Shown here one piece after another: positions 24,901 through 33,800 of a stretch of DNA of 64,000 bases. The translations under genes and the position numbers were made by a program. Source of the stretch: Warburgia ugandensis. Taxonomy: Eukaryota > Streptophyta > Magnoliopsida > Canellales > Canellaceae. The notes below the pieces were generated by a model, which saw only the letters and a program-made list of their open reading frames with translations, had not been told where the DNA came from and did no database searches. How positions within the stretch are numbered: the first letter of the stretch is position 1; the number at the start of each line of letters is the position of its first letter. Location: assembly GCA_035236585.1 (NCBI GenBank), contig CP141139.1:35721217-35785216 (forward strand). Direction: 5' to 3'.

Positions 24901-25936
24901 CAACCACGAAACAGGCACATTAACAAATGTTTCACATTCAAACAGATGCATTGAAAAACAAACGCGAGTGATAAATTTTGATACAATAAGCCCCCAACAC
25001 AACTATCAAATCAATCCCATAAAATGACTAGAGAGTAAAACAATATCGGGCACTTCAAAGATATTGGGCAGACATTAGTGTTCAAAGACAAAACTACACA
25101 GAATACTTCCTTGTACCACATTACTTCCAATCATCGTCGGACATTTGCAGCTAATATTAGAACTAATGCATTCATTTTAATTCCACTACTTCTAATGAAT
25201 ACTAACCTCAAAAGAAACGAGAAACAGGCAGTTATTCAACCTACATTGCAAATCCACATAAAATAAAACCCAAAAAGGAAAAGGAAAGGAATTTTTACAC
25301 CAAAAATACCTCATGAACATCAAAGTAGAGCACACTAATCTTAAAGGCAAGACTCCGAGTCGCCAACGACCTGGCAGACGCGGATCTACCAACAATCCCC
25401 AGCACAAGCCCTCTGCAACGGCGCATCCCTCGACAAAGCGGCTGCAGCGAGCCGAGCCATCCCGAAGACGAAAAAGCATGCCGTGATAGGAGATGCGTTC
25501 TCCTCAGCAACCCAAGAAACAGGGCCATCACTGTATCAGCCACCTCCTCAGCGCGGCTCGCATCAACATGAACAAGCCGAAGTCCTAGATCGGCGGCTAG
25601 GGCAGAATCAACGGCTCGGTCGGAGGAGCCGAGGCAGAGTATGAGCTGCCACGGCTGGAGCCGGCGCTGAGCTGCGCGGGGAAGGAAAGCGAGAGAGTGA
25701 AGGATAACGGCAGCCGCCGATTCGATCCGTCCCTCGGCGATCCGGCTGAGTCCGACGTGTTCGATAAGGGCGATTCCAGCGAGGCTTTCCTGCTCGAGAT
25801 TGCAGTCCTCGAGGCAGTTCAGCGAGACTACGAGTGGAAGCATTGGTGAGGTCTCGGCCGATTTCCCGGCAACAGAGAGGCCTTTCCGGCGGTGCATCAT
25901 CGGCGTTTCGCGGATTGATGATTCTTGTTCTCTCAT
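6917..25936 (-). CDS. AN: ANGUSTIFOLIA, plant CtBP-like protein, seven exons
   Basis: Exons on the minus strand: 25936-25310, 24162-23994, 23799-23669, 20209-19403, 19262-19215, 16126-16010, 6991-6917. All junctions are GT-AG, and the sum is 1974 nt (657 residues; Arabidopsis AN has about 636). AN controls microtubule-dependent cell shape and acts at the Golgi and in the nucleus. The start lies in AACAATGAG. LNCLE (39-43) is the LxCxE-type motif. [10 protein letters not shown] (180-189) is the dinucleotide-binding loop of the D-2-hydroxyacid dehydrogenase fold. In [10 protein letters not shown] an Arg (about 321) stands where CtBP dehydrogenases have the catalytic His, as expected for a non-enzymatic plant AN. 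Residues 430-446 ([12 protein letters not shown]...) are a basic nuclear-signal-like patch. The C-terminal plant-specific part ([20 protein letters not shown], then INRRMEF...FDVWESW) is intact. The last exon encodes only 24 residues, 9.0 kb away. Confidence 0.95.
8597..10144 (-). mobile_element. Short non-autonomous LTR element (fossil) in AN intron 6
   Basis: Two direct repeats of about 540-570 bp lie at about 8597-9138 and 9578-10144. Shared phrases include TTTGTCCAACCAA, AGAGAGAAGGAGAAGA and TGAGTATGCTAATGAA. On the minus strand both start with TGATG. The internal part is only about 440 bp; next to the low-coordinate repeat it has GAGGATGAGTTC followed by AAGTGGGG, like the polypurine end of gypsy elements. 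The length suits a small non-autonomous derivative. The copies are clearly diverged, so it is old. No complete protein domain is present. Confidence 0.6.
10950..12430. mobile_element. Possible DNA-transposon remnant with inverted-type ends
   Basis: Both edges (about 10970-11095 and 12105-12200) are full of degenerate ACCGGTAT/TACCAGT phrases in roughly opposite orientation, as at the ends of some plant hAT- or MULE-like elements. The match between ends is poor by eye and no target duplication was found. A SINE with perfect target duplications sits near the right edge. Confidence 0.25.
12199..12405 (+). mobile_element. tRNA-derived SINE with 20-bp target-site duplication
   Basis: The body (12219-12385) starts near an A-box-like CGGCGCAGTTGG and has a B-box-like AGGTTCGAATTGACC. 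It ends in CCCAAAAAAAAAG. The flanks AAGATACATATTGGTTAGCC at 12199-12218 and 12386-12405 are identical, so the insertion is comparatively young. It lies inside AN intron 6, opposite to the gene. Confidence 0.85.
12917..13016 (-). mobile_element. tRNA-derived SINE-like copy
   Basis: On the minus strand CCAGGTGCAGTGGCCCAAGG (A-box-like) is followed by AGCAGGGTTCGAGACTG (B-box-like) and ends near a poly(A) run (T-run on plus at about 12919-12927). The layout matches the copy near 6097-6212. Target duplications were not established. Confidence 0.5.
14239..14640. repeat. Degenerate tandem repeats in AN intron 6
   Basis: Three related units start near 14247, 14421 and 14538. Each begins with an ATGCTTT/C...TGTTA-type phrase, then a poly-T stretch with CAGTAGTTT or similar, then TGTTAAC/TGCTAAC and AGTAAGCTACA. 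The spacing is uneven (174 and 117 bp), so the units are old and partly deleted. Confidence 0.45.
15357..15503 (-). mobile_element. 5'-truncated RTE-type LINE fragment (147 bp)
   Basis: This is about 147 bp of the same sequence as the 3' end of the RTE copy at 22133, sharing the CATCATCATC tail and the TTTTTAAATCTT...CACTCACCACTTCTATCAA-type coding end. Flanks at 15340-15356 and 15504-15520 match at 15 of 17 positions (CAGCTTGTCA then ACTGTCA or GGTGTCA), an aged target duplication. It has the same orientation as the host gene. Confidence 0.75.
16127..19214 (-). other. ANGUSTIFOLIA intron 5 (3,088 bp)
   Basis: This intron separates the 48-nt exon 5 from exon 6. Apart from a 46-bp tandem duplication (about 18885-18976, phrase CCTTGATTATGCTTAGC at 18890 and 18936), nothing recognisable was seen. 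Confidence 0.8.
20210..23668 (-). other. ANGUSTIFOLIA intron 3 (3,459 bp)
   Basis: The donor follows GAAGCATGG at 23669 and the acceptor precedes GTGAGAGAGATGCC at 20209. About 1.27 kb of it is an RTE LINE insertion (22133-23399). The remainder shows no gene. Confidence 0.85.
22133..23399 (-). mobile_element. RTE-type LINE, 5'-truncated, with perfect 18-bp target duplication
   Basis: Minus-strand translation shows plant RTE reverse transcriptase blocks: [20 protein letters not shown], then [14 protein letters not shown] with the catalytic ADD motif (near 22855-22900), and the C-terminal [11 protein letters not shown] and [13 protein letters not shown] (near 22265-22400). The 3' end is a GATGATGATG tail. 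TTTATTCTAAAAGTTAAT flanks it perfectly at 22115-22132 and 23400-23417. The 5' half (endonuclease) is missing. The remaining frame has several in-frame stops and frame changes, for instance just after the RT core, so it is dead. It sits in AN intron 3 in the sense direction. Confidence 0.92.
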
Positions 25937-26237
25937 TGTTGCTGGCTTTTGGATGATTTTGGTTTGGCGACTTCGTTCATGGTGATCGGGTTCCTCCGCT
26001 TTTGTGCTTCCTCTTCCGGTGCCGTCTTTTTGCGAATGGTGCGTCTTTTTCTTTCCTTCTCGCGCTCCTCCTCTCAGTCCATGCCTGTCCTTGGGTTTGA
26101 ATTAATAGACGGTTAAGTCCTCTGATATTCTTTTGTCTTTGTCCATTGCCAACTTGAAAGGATGAGAGAGAACGGAGTCTTGATGCATCTCAGCTATGGC
26201 ATATTTGGTGCTTGGGTACACCTCATAAGGTGTGGAG

Positions 26238-26815
26238 GAAGCCTACGGATCCCCACATCTATCATAGTAGGGCTTTACCTTTGGTTGATCAGACCTGTTC
26301 ATCTTATTTGTCCGACTCTCAATGGCTACTTGCCCTAAGATTATGAGTTGGATGAGCCTAAAATCTTAAAAATATGCTTTCAACGGAGACATAGAATGTC
26401 AAAGACATTATTTAAAGAATGTGTAGAATGCTCTAGTAAAAAGCACATTATCCGTATGTTAGAATTCATCCAATTATAGTGATGTTTGAGACAGAAGATA
26501 TTAAGAATTAGAGAAATCAGAAGAAGGCTACAGATCCCCACATCTACTATAGTGGGGCCTTACCTTTGGTTGATCAGACCCGTTTATCTAATTTGTTTGA
26601 CTCTCGACGGCTATTTGCCTTGATATTATGGGTTGAATGAGTCTAAAATCTTTAAAATGTGCTTTTTAATCACATAGGCATGGAATGTCAGAGACATTAT
26701 TTAAAGAATATGTAGAATGCACCAGTAAAAGGCACATTATTCATATTGTTAGAATCATCCAATCATAGTGATGTTTGAGACACGAGATATTAAGAATTGG
26801 GAAAATTAGAAGAAT
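26238..26815. repeat. Tandem duplication, 285-bp unit, upstream of AN
   Basis: Unit one starts GAAGCCTACGGATCCCCACA at 26238 and unit two GAAGGCTACAGATCCCCACA at 26523. Both continue through TTGGTTGATCAGACC, GACATTATTTAAAGAAT and TAGTGATGTTTGAGACA. The copies differ by numerous substitutions and small indels. They begin about 300 bp upstream of the AN start codon. Confidence 0.9.
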
Positions 26816-27883
26816 GGATCTCATCAACCAAAGATACAGCTCACCATGATAAAGTGAGGCACTATATAGAACTTTAGCAATCTCTCCAACTTTGGATGAC
26901 TAGAAGTTTGAAACTCATGCAAATTGCATTACTCTAGTAGGAAATGGACGGGTCAGAAACTTTGTATAAAACAATGATCCTCATTTATGTTGCTCAACTT
27001 GTTCTTTTCTTATTTTAATGTGCAAATGAGGATTTTTCTTTTTCCATCTTGAAAGTTAGACACACAGGTCCATACAAACCCTTGTCAACTTGGTGAAAGA
27101 CTCCTCGCAACACCACATTAAATGCCCACGACAATATGCACGAGCAAAGAATTACAAAGCAAATCACTCACTTTCTCCAAATGAGAAGAAACTCAAGACT
27201 CAAACTTGCAACTAAGCATATATATTACTAAAAAAAATGCCAAGATGTCTACGAGCAACTGCCGTTGACATTGTTGGCCAGCTTGTTCTACTCTTGTACT
27301 TTAGAGGCCACAAAATTAAACAATTAAAATGATGTCATGAATGCAATTGTTAGGGTACTTGTTTCTATAGTGGACCAATCATAATGCATAATTGTACAGG
27401 TCCAAACCTACCTTGTTATGTCAACTGCTTGTTGAGAAAATATAAATATGCCACTCTAAGCTCTAATAAGATTGCTAAATTATATAATTTTTTCAAAGTT
27501 GTTCCCTAAATTTGTTAGTCTCAAGTCACTATTGCTCCACCCTTTTCACTGAAATTGCAGCTCCGATGTCTTTATCGCTACTAAACGGTTGCTTGCTCGT
27601 AAAACCAGCAAAATAGAGGAAGTTGATGTTACTCGTACACTCTCACTCACGCACTCTTAAATATAATCCCCAATTAAAGGAAAAAGCGACGACTAAGGTC
27701 CTAGAGTCTTTCACGAAAGATGTCAAGTTGTCTACAACTAATTGCATTAGAAATTTGTTAGTTAGGTCGTTACTTTTACTACTTTGACATATCAACAAAC
27801 TTCTTCAAATGGCACGGAAGTTCCACTTTTCCTTTTGTTTTATAAAATTAAAATAATTTTGAAATTCCAACGAAGTGGAATTG

Positions 27884-28070
27884 GTAGAAGGTGAGCCTTG
27901 ATGCAACGGTTGAGTTGTCGTCGTGCAACATGGAGGTCACGGGTTCAAAATGTGAAAAAAGCCTCTTGCAAAATACAATATAAGGCTGCGTACTATAAGC
28001 ACTTTGTGGTCCACACTTTTTCGGAACCCCGCATATATAGGCACTTCATGCACCGACCTGCCCTTTTACC
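27884..28070 (+). mobile_element. Au-like SINE
   Basis: Au hallmarks on the plus strand: GTGAGCCTTGATGCAACGG, the B-box GGTCACGGGTTCAAAAT, CCTCTTGCAAAATACAATAT, CTGCGTACTATAAGCAC and CACCGACCTGCCCTTTT. The flanks GAAGTGGAATTG (27872) and GAAATGGAATTG (28071) match at 11 of 12 positions. Confidence 0.88.
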
Positions 28071-28890
28071 GAAATGGAATTGACACCTATAATATGGACC
28101 AAGGTATGAGAAAGCAGTCCATTAACTTGAAACTCTACCAAGTCGATGCACTTTCAGGAGTTTCACATTTGTACCCAACGGTACTGACTTTAACTTTCTC
28201 ATTTATGTTATGGAACCAAGTTAAAGAAACTTGCCCACTAAACGTAGGTGGCAAATTTGATCTTCGGGAATAGTGGCTTGGATTGAAGTCTGTACTTGTT
28301 TCATCTAGTCAGGCAATTAAATTGGTTAGCTAACTTTGTTGGTACACCATTAACTCGCAGCTCAAATGGGAAGAGAGAAGCCAATGGCTTGATCGAGGTA
28401 ACCAAGCAAAAGAAGGTTGACATGAAAGCAATGACACAACAACTATGGAAATGGGAGGACTGGGGAGTAGAATGGAGGACGTTTTGGTCAGTTCGAGTGG
28501 AGATGGGCAAGGAGGGGTTTGACAGGTAAACAAGACAACCACCTTCTTCTTGTCGCCTATAAAGGACGAATAATTATGGGATCCGACGGCCCGAATCCTT
28601 CCACTAACCGTAATCACTTCTGTCCCCCTTCCTTTATCTCATTCCAAGTGACAGAATCATGGCTGAATCTGCTAAAATTATTACAGGTTTACGTGGGCTC
28701 TGACCATGAGGAAAGCAAGCATGAAGTGGGTCAGGAAACTGATAAGATCTACGCCGTCCAATTAGTGGATTCCCACCCACATTTCTTTAATTGTCAAGCT
28801 CATCTCTTTTGAACCCCCCAAAAGCCAACTCATTTGATTCTTGCATTAGAAATCAACAGCACGCTAGTCAGCCGGTCCAATCACCTTGCT

Positions 28891-29112
28891 AAAAAAAGCA
28901 GTCCAGTGCACGAAATTCCCAGAGTATACAAGGTCTAGAAAAAGGGGTGGATCATAAAAGGTCAATAACATGCGGTATACAAAGTCCAGGAAAACGTGAA
29001 TCAAAGAGTGTTACAGTATGAAATTTTAGTAAGAGATTTTTTCTACGCCTTGAAATCATGACCTCAACATTACACAACAACAACTCAACCGTTGCGCCAA
29101 GGCTCTACTTCT
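28891..29112 (-). mobile_element. Au-like SINE, diverged and enlarged
   Basis: The 3' block (GTGCACGAAATTCCC, plus strand) and 5' block (AACCGTTGCGCCAAGGCTC) are both present, but the middle is longer than in other copies and partly unrelated, suggesting an internal insertion or rearrangement of about 60 bp. Target duplications are not clear. Confidence 0.75.
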
Positions 29113-30252
29113 CCAATGACTAGCATAAATTATTGTGACGCACCAAACACGTATAGGGAGCAATAGCCATTAATTTGTGCATTAGGTGAGGCATAGAGAA
29201 AAAGGAGGAATATATCAAGCATTATCAAGGGTTTATATTTATCCGATGAGGGTGGGACCTGTTGCTGGTGCAGACTTACAACAGATAACTGCACCAACCG
29301 ATTTGACCCAACTGCTGTTGTCGATCATTTGTCAAGTGGTTCAAAGTTGTGGGAATGTTAAGGAAGAAGGTTGGTTAGTCTCCGCATAGAATAATTAGAA
29401 AGAAGCTGGTGAGACATTGACACGGTGACTTATTAGGACGTAAAACTGCCCTGCGCCTTTCATATTGCCAAAAAAACCCTGATTTCGTCCACTTTTAGCA
29501 GTTATACCCTGCATTAAAATTTGTTTTCTACATATCCCTAACTTGAACTTTGCTAGCAAGGGCACCTGCGACCAACGGACACCAACGCCGTTAAAATAAT
29601 TTGCGGACGTGGACGCCTACGTGTCAGGTCAATGTCTATATGGCTACTAACGTGATGACATGGCATGAACCACGTCAGCCCAAAACGGGTCTTCTTACTC
29701 TGGTTCTTCCCCATGCTAAGCCCAAACCCTGCAGGTAGCTCAGTCTCAAAAGCGCCTTATCTTCTAACTTCTCCGGTAACGGTGCTGGCTCCGGCGATGG
29801 AAAACCAGAACGCTCACTATCTTTGTTGATCTTTCAACGTACCAACTCTATGCCAAATCAGCAAGTCAACCTCCACACAGCCTTTGACTTGCTACTGTTA
29901 CTAACCGATTTGGAGCAATTGTTACTGCTTTATAAATTCGATATGTGCAGAAATTAAAAAAATAATTCAAGGCACAAATGTTAAATTTCAATAAATTCAG
30001 GATTTTTTCCCCCAAAAACCCTTTATACATATACATGGGATACTCAAAAACAATCTCTTCCTTTAGAGATCTTAGTCACTTCTCTGAGCCCTTAAATGGA
30101 CAACAAGAGGAATGCTACTTGGGTACATCCAGAGTCCGGCACCACCTTAGGTTGATATGAATTGTTCATCTGATCTTAATATGCTAATGCAGAACCTGAA
30201 AAATAAAAAAAGAAACTAAAAAAATTCATGAGATATAAATCAAGCACAATCT

Positions 30253-30426
30253 AAAAAAGCGGCGGCCCTTGTGCACGAAGCTCCCACATATGTAGGATCC
30301 AAGGAAGGGCAGATCATAAGAGTCAATAGTACACAGCCTTACCTTGCATTATGCAAGAGGCTGTTTCCACTCCTTAAACACACAATGACAACTCTACCAT
30401 TGCGCCAAGGCTCTCCTTCTATGAAA
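30253..30426 (-). mobile_element. Au-like SINE with 12-bp target duplication
   Basis: The plus strand shows the complementary blocks GTGCACGAAGCTCCCACAT, GCCTTACCTTGCATTATGCA and CCATTGCGCCAAGGCTCTCC. CAAGCACAATCT flanks it perfectly at 30241-30252 and 30427-30438. It ends about 420 bp beyond the stop codon of the At1g01500-like gene. Confidence 0.9.
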
Positions 30427-30847
30427 CAAGCACAATCTGCTACAAAAATCTGCGAGTCATGTATGCATCTATTTAAACACATCTCTGTATACCTTCTTAG
30501 TGGGCGAGTGGATGGAACCTAGCTCCACGGCCATGATCTGCCTCAAAACTGTCCTCTTTGCAGGTCCAAGATTCAAAGTAACCTTATGTTACAACAACCA
30601 GGCTATCAACTGAAAGAACATGCACATGATAGTCCTGGGCTACATGATTGGGATGGAAAAGAATGAACAATTGCCAAAACTTTTTTTTATCAATAAAGCC
30701 TCGATCAGCAAATCACAGAACTGTACAATCTTCACTCAATGTCCAAGACTACCCAAAATGATAGACTGATATGCATTTTCCTGGGGCCTCAACTCTCGAA
30801 GCATTAACCATTTACAAAACGTAGCCTCAGTTTCTGATGGCACAAGC

Positions 30848-33800
30848 TTAGAAGAATCGCCGCTTGAAGGTTCTGGTTGTTGCCTGGTAGGAGCTCATCA
30901 GCAACCCGACGCCAATTCCAATCCCTAGACACATCCCTAAGCCAATCCCCACACCAACTCTCACCCCAGCATTGAACCATGAGAGCTGCCCATCATCGTC
31001 ATATGTAGCTTCCGGGTAGAAGCCATGCCCAATTTTCCCTTCTGAATCGTAATCGTCAATTTCTGCATCAAATACCTGTGAATGTCCAACATAATTATAA
31101 AGATAATGGGTTAGAAATCATTGCTGCAAGTGAAATCTGCTGGCCTATCATGTTTCAGTTCCAGCTTCATGCCATTACAGAAAATCTTCTACTCATCTGG
31201 TCTAGAATAGATGGACAAGACAATGAAAGGACCTGCAAAAAGTATAACAGATGCTCTGATAACTTCCAATGTTTTTTGTCATGCACAGTGTTGATCGAGA
31301 ACAACATTTCTACAATTCAAACTTGAATCTCGAAGGGAAATCGTTTTCAGTAGTCAACTTGACTCGTTGTTAACAGAAACTATATCATCTGGTCCAAGAT
31401 GATAAGCCCCAAAACTTCTAGTGGTTTGTTTCGTGCAAGGGTCTCAAAGAGTGACTAACGAACTCAAGGATGGTCTCGATGAGACAAGATGAAATTATAA
31501 GTCACTTACTAAAGACTACTTCCCTATGCAAGGTCTCGATGCTCAATATACCAGCTTACTATGCAGTTAAATACTAAGCAGAGCAAAAGAAAGTCCCTGA
31601 AGTAGGTCTAAGATCATACTAAACTGCATAACTATGGTCAATAACTGTTGAAGTATTGCTCCATCATATCCATGTCTGCAGCTAGCACCATCAAACCTAC
31701 ATCATAGAAGCTAGTTATAGTTTAACAAATAGATGTAAACCGGATAAAATGCTGTAGTTCATTTAAAGCAAATAATCTTGAAACACCATTCATCCGTATT
31801 GAAACAACAGCATAGTGCGGGACACTATAGCAAGCTACTAGTGCAGCACTCCTTTTTGCACGATCAGCCCCGCCTTTCGTAGAGCAGACCCGTCCATCTG
31901 ATTTCTCAGATGTTTCACAACTACTACTACAACAAAAATAATGAGGATTGGATGAGCCTGGAAAATGAAAAGATGTACTTTTGATTGCAGCATGGACGGT
32001 TGGAAACATCGGGGAAAGAACGATCCATAAAAAATGATAAGAAGCATAGTTTTCTGATGTTAAAAAATCATTCAATCACCTTGATTTTTGGGATAAAAGA
32101 AATCCAAAGCCAAATAAATCAATGGACTGGTCTGATCAACCAAAAAGAGGGTCCCATTGTACCAATGCCGGGTGCTGCACAACAACTTGTTGTAGAATCA
32201 CAGACTGTACTATCATTACTCCTGCAACAATTCCAAAGATTCCTACATATTCTATAAGTCAACAACAATAACCAATTAACAGCCAATTTTTACAGGAACC
32301 TTCTTGAGAACAGGATTTTTAAGTTAATTTTGAAAGGTTAAGCCCCAATTGCAACCTAGAGATGAGCACTTAATTTAGAGCAAAAGTTTCTACACGCAAG
32401 CCACTCAGAATTAAGACTGAGAAGTTCAGGAGTTATGCTAAGGGGCAAAAACCCCACCAACAGGTCCAATGCATAAAATGCTTGCAGTTATTGTCTAACA
32501 TCGAAGTTCATTCGCAGTATCCTATAAAGAGTGTTGCACCATTTCAAGCATAAAAATTTAAGATCAAAGGCATGATCCAAGGATACCAGGTAAGCACGCA
32601 AGGTTGTTCCCCTCAAGAAGATTACTGTGCAAAAAACACACCTGTTGAATCATGGACAGCACACGACTCCCTGAGATTGCTGATAAAGTGAAGGAAAAGA
32701 GCATTATTTTCCATCTAACTCACAAAATTGACCACTCAAACTAGATGTTCATGAGAAAATTGAGCAAGAGAAAAGACAGTTACTTGAACCAAAGAGCAAA
32801 AGTAGCCTCCTTAGAATGACAGTTTGCCACATCAGAGAAACTGGAGGACCCTTCAAACTTTTACTAATAAACACTGCAAGTCTATAACTAAACTCTTGTT
32901 CCTGGTCCATCAACTACTAAAATGGGCAACCAAAACCCAGGAAGTTCAACCTACATGCTAAGTACCAAAAACCAGATAAAGAGCGTATTCTAATGCTCTT
33001 CATCACCAAAAAGCCTCCAGCAACCGACACATTCATCCCAGCTAGAACAAGAAAGTTCAGGAGCAATGTACTAGGGATGAAACAAAGATTTGAAATTTCC
33101 TTTTCAATGCTAACAGAGTTTAACTACCAGAATATAAAGCCTTGATAGCTTGATGTTTACTTTCCAGCAAAAGCTACAAAAGGTGGCAACTTTGAGAAAA
33201 CCATATTTCAGAAAATAATTGGAGAGGCTTTGGTCATCCCCCAAAGTAAAATGTCAACCAAGCTTGCCATCAAATAACTATGATGAAAAGAAAAGACAAG
33301 AAGTCCAGGTATCTAAGTAGAACAGGACGATCTCACAATACATAGTTCATGATTATGAAGCAACCACTTTAAGGTTCATTATAAAACATAAAAGAATACT
33401 GCCCTGGTAATCATGATGACCAGCTTCCTATTATTAGAGCCAGGGGTCTCTGATGTGAAATTCTGCCTCTATCTATCCCAAGGTTACCAGTGCAAGCAGC
33501 GGACTTGGAAGGGGGAAGCAGAAGTAGAATCCTAATAGAACCACAAACTAGAGATTCACAGTAAAAAACAACAAGAATTCACAAGAACCACAATTCAACA
33601 TTCACATAAATGACACAACACAACTATAAAACAAAAATCATACTTATCAGTCACTCATTTCACCATCAAACTTCAGAACTAGTGACATTGAATTCATAGT
33701 CTCATACTTATAGAAGAACTCTACAAGCCATCACACTATATATACATATATTTGATATATATTTGTACACACACACACACACACAGACTTGCAAAGAAGA

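Larger units (their letters stand above)
25937..30847. other. Intergenic region upstream of ANGUSTIFOLIA
   Basis: This holds the AN promoter side and the 3' flank of the At1g01500-like gene. It contains a 285-bp tandem duplication (26238-26815) and Au-like SINEs at 27884, 28891 and 30253. At about 29430-29720 there is a TE-like arm rich in CACGTCAG and GCCGTTAAAATA phrases. Several short reading frames here are not supported as genes. No TATA box could be assigned with confidence for AN. Confidence 0.6.

Noticed and set aside
25295-25309. Extension of AN exon 1 past residue 209
   Set aside because: The frame runs only four codons into the intron. The donor after CATGAG joins in frame to GGAAAAAGAAACTC, matching the known protein.
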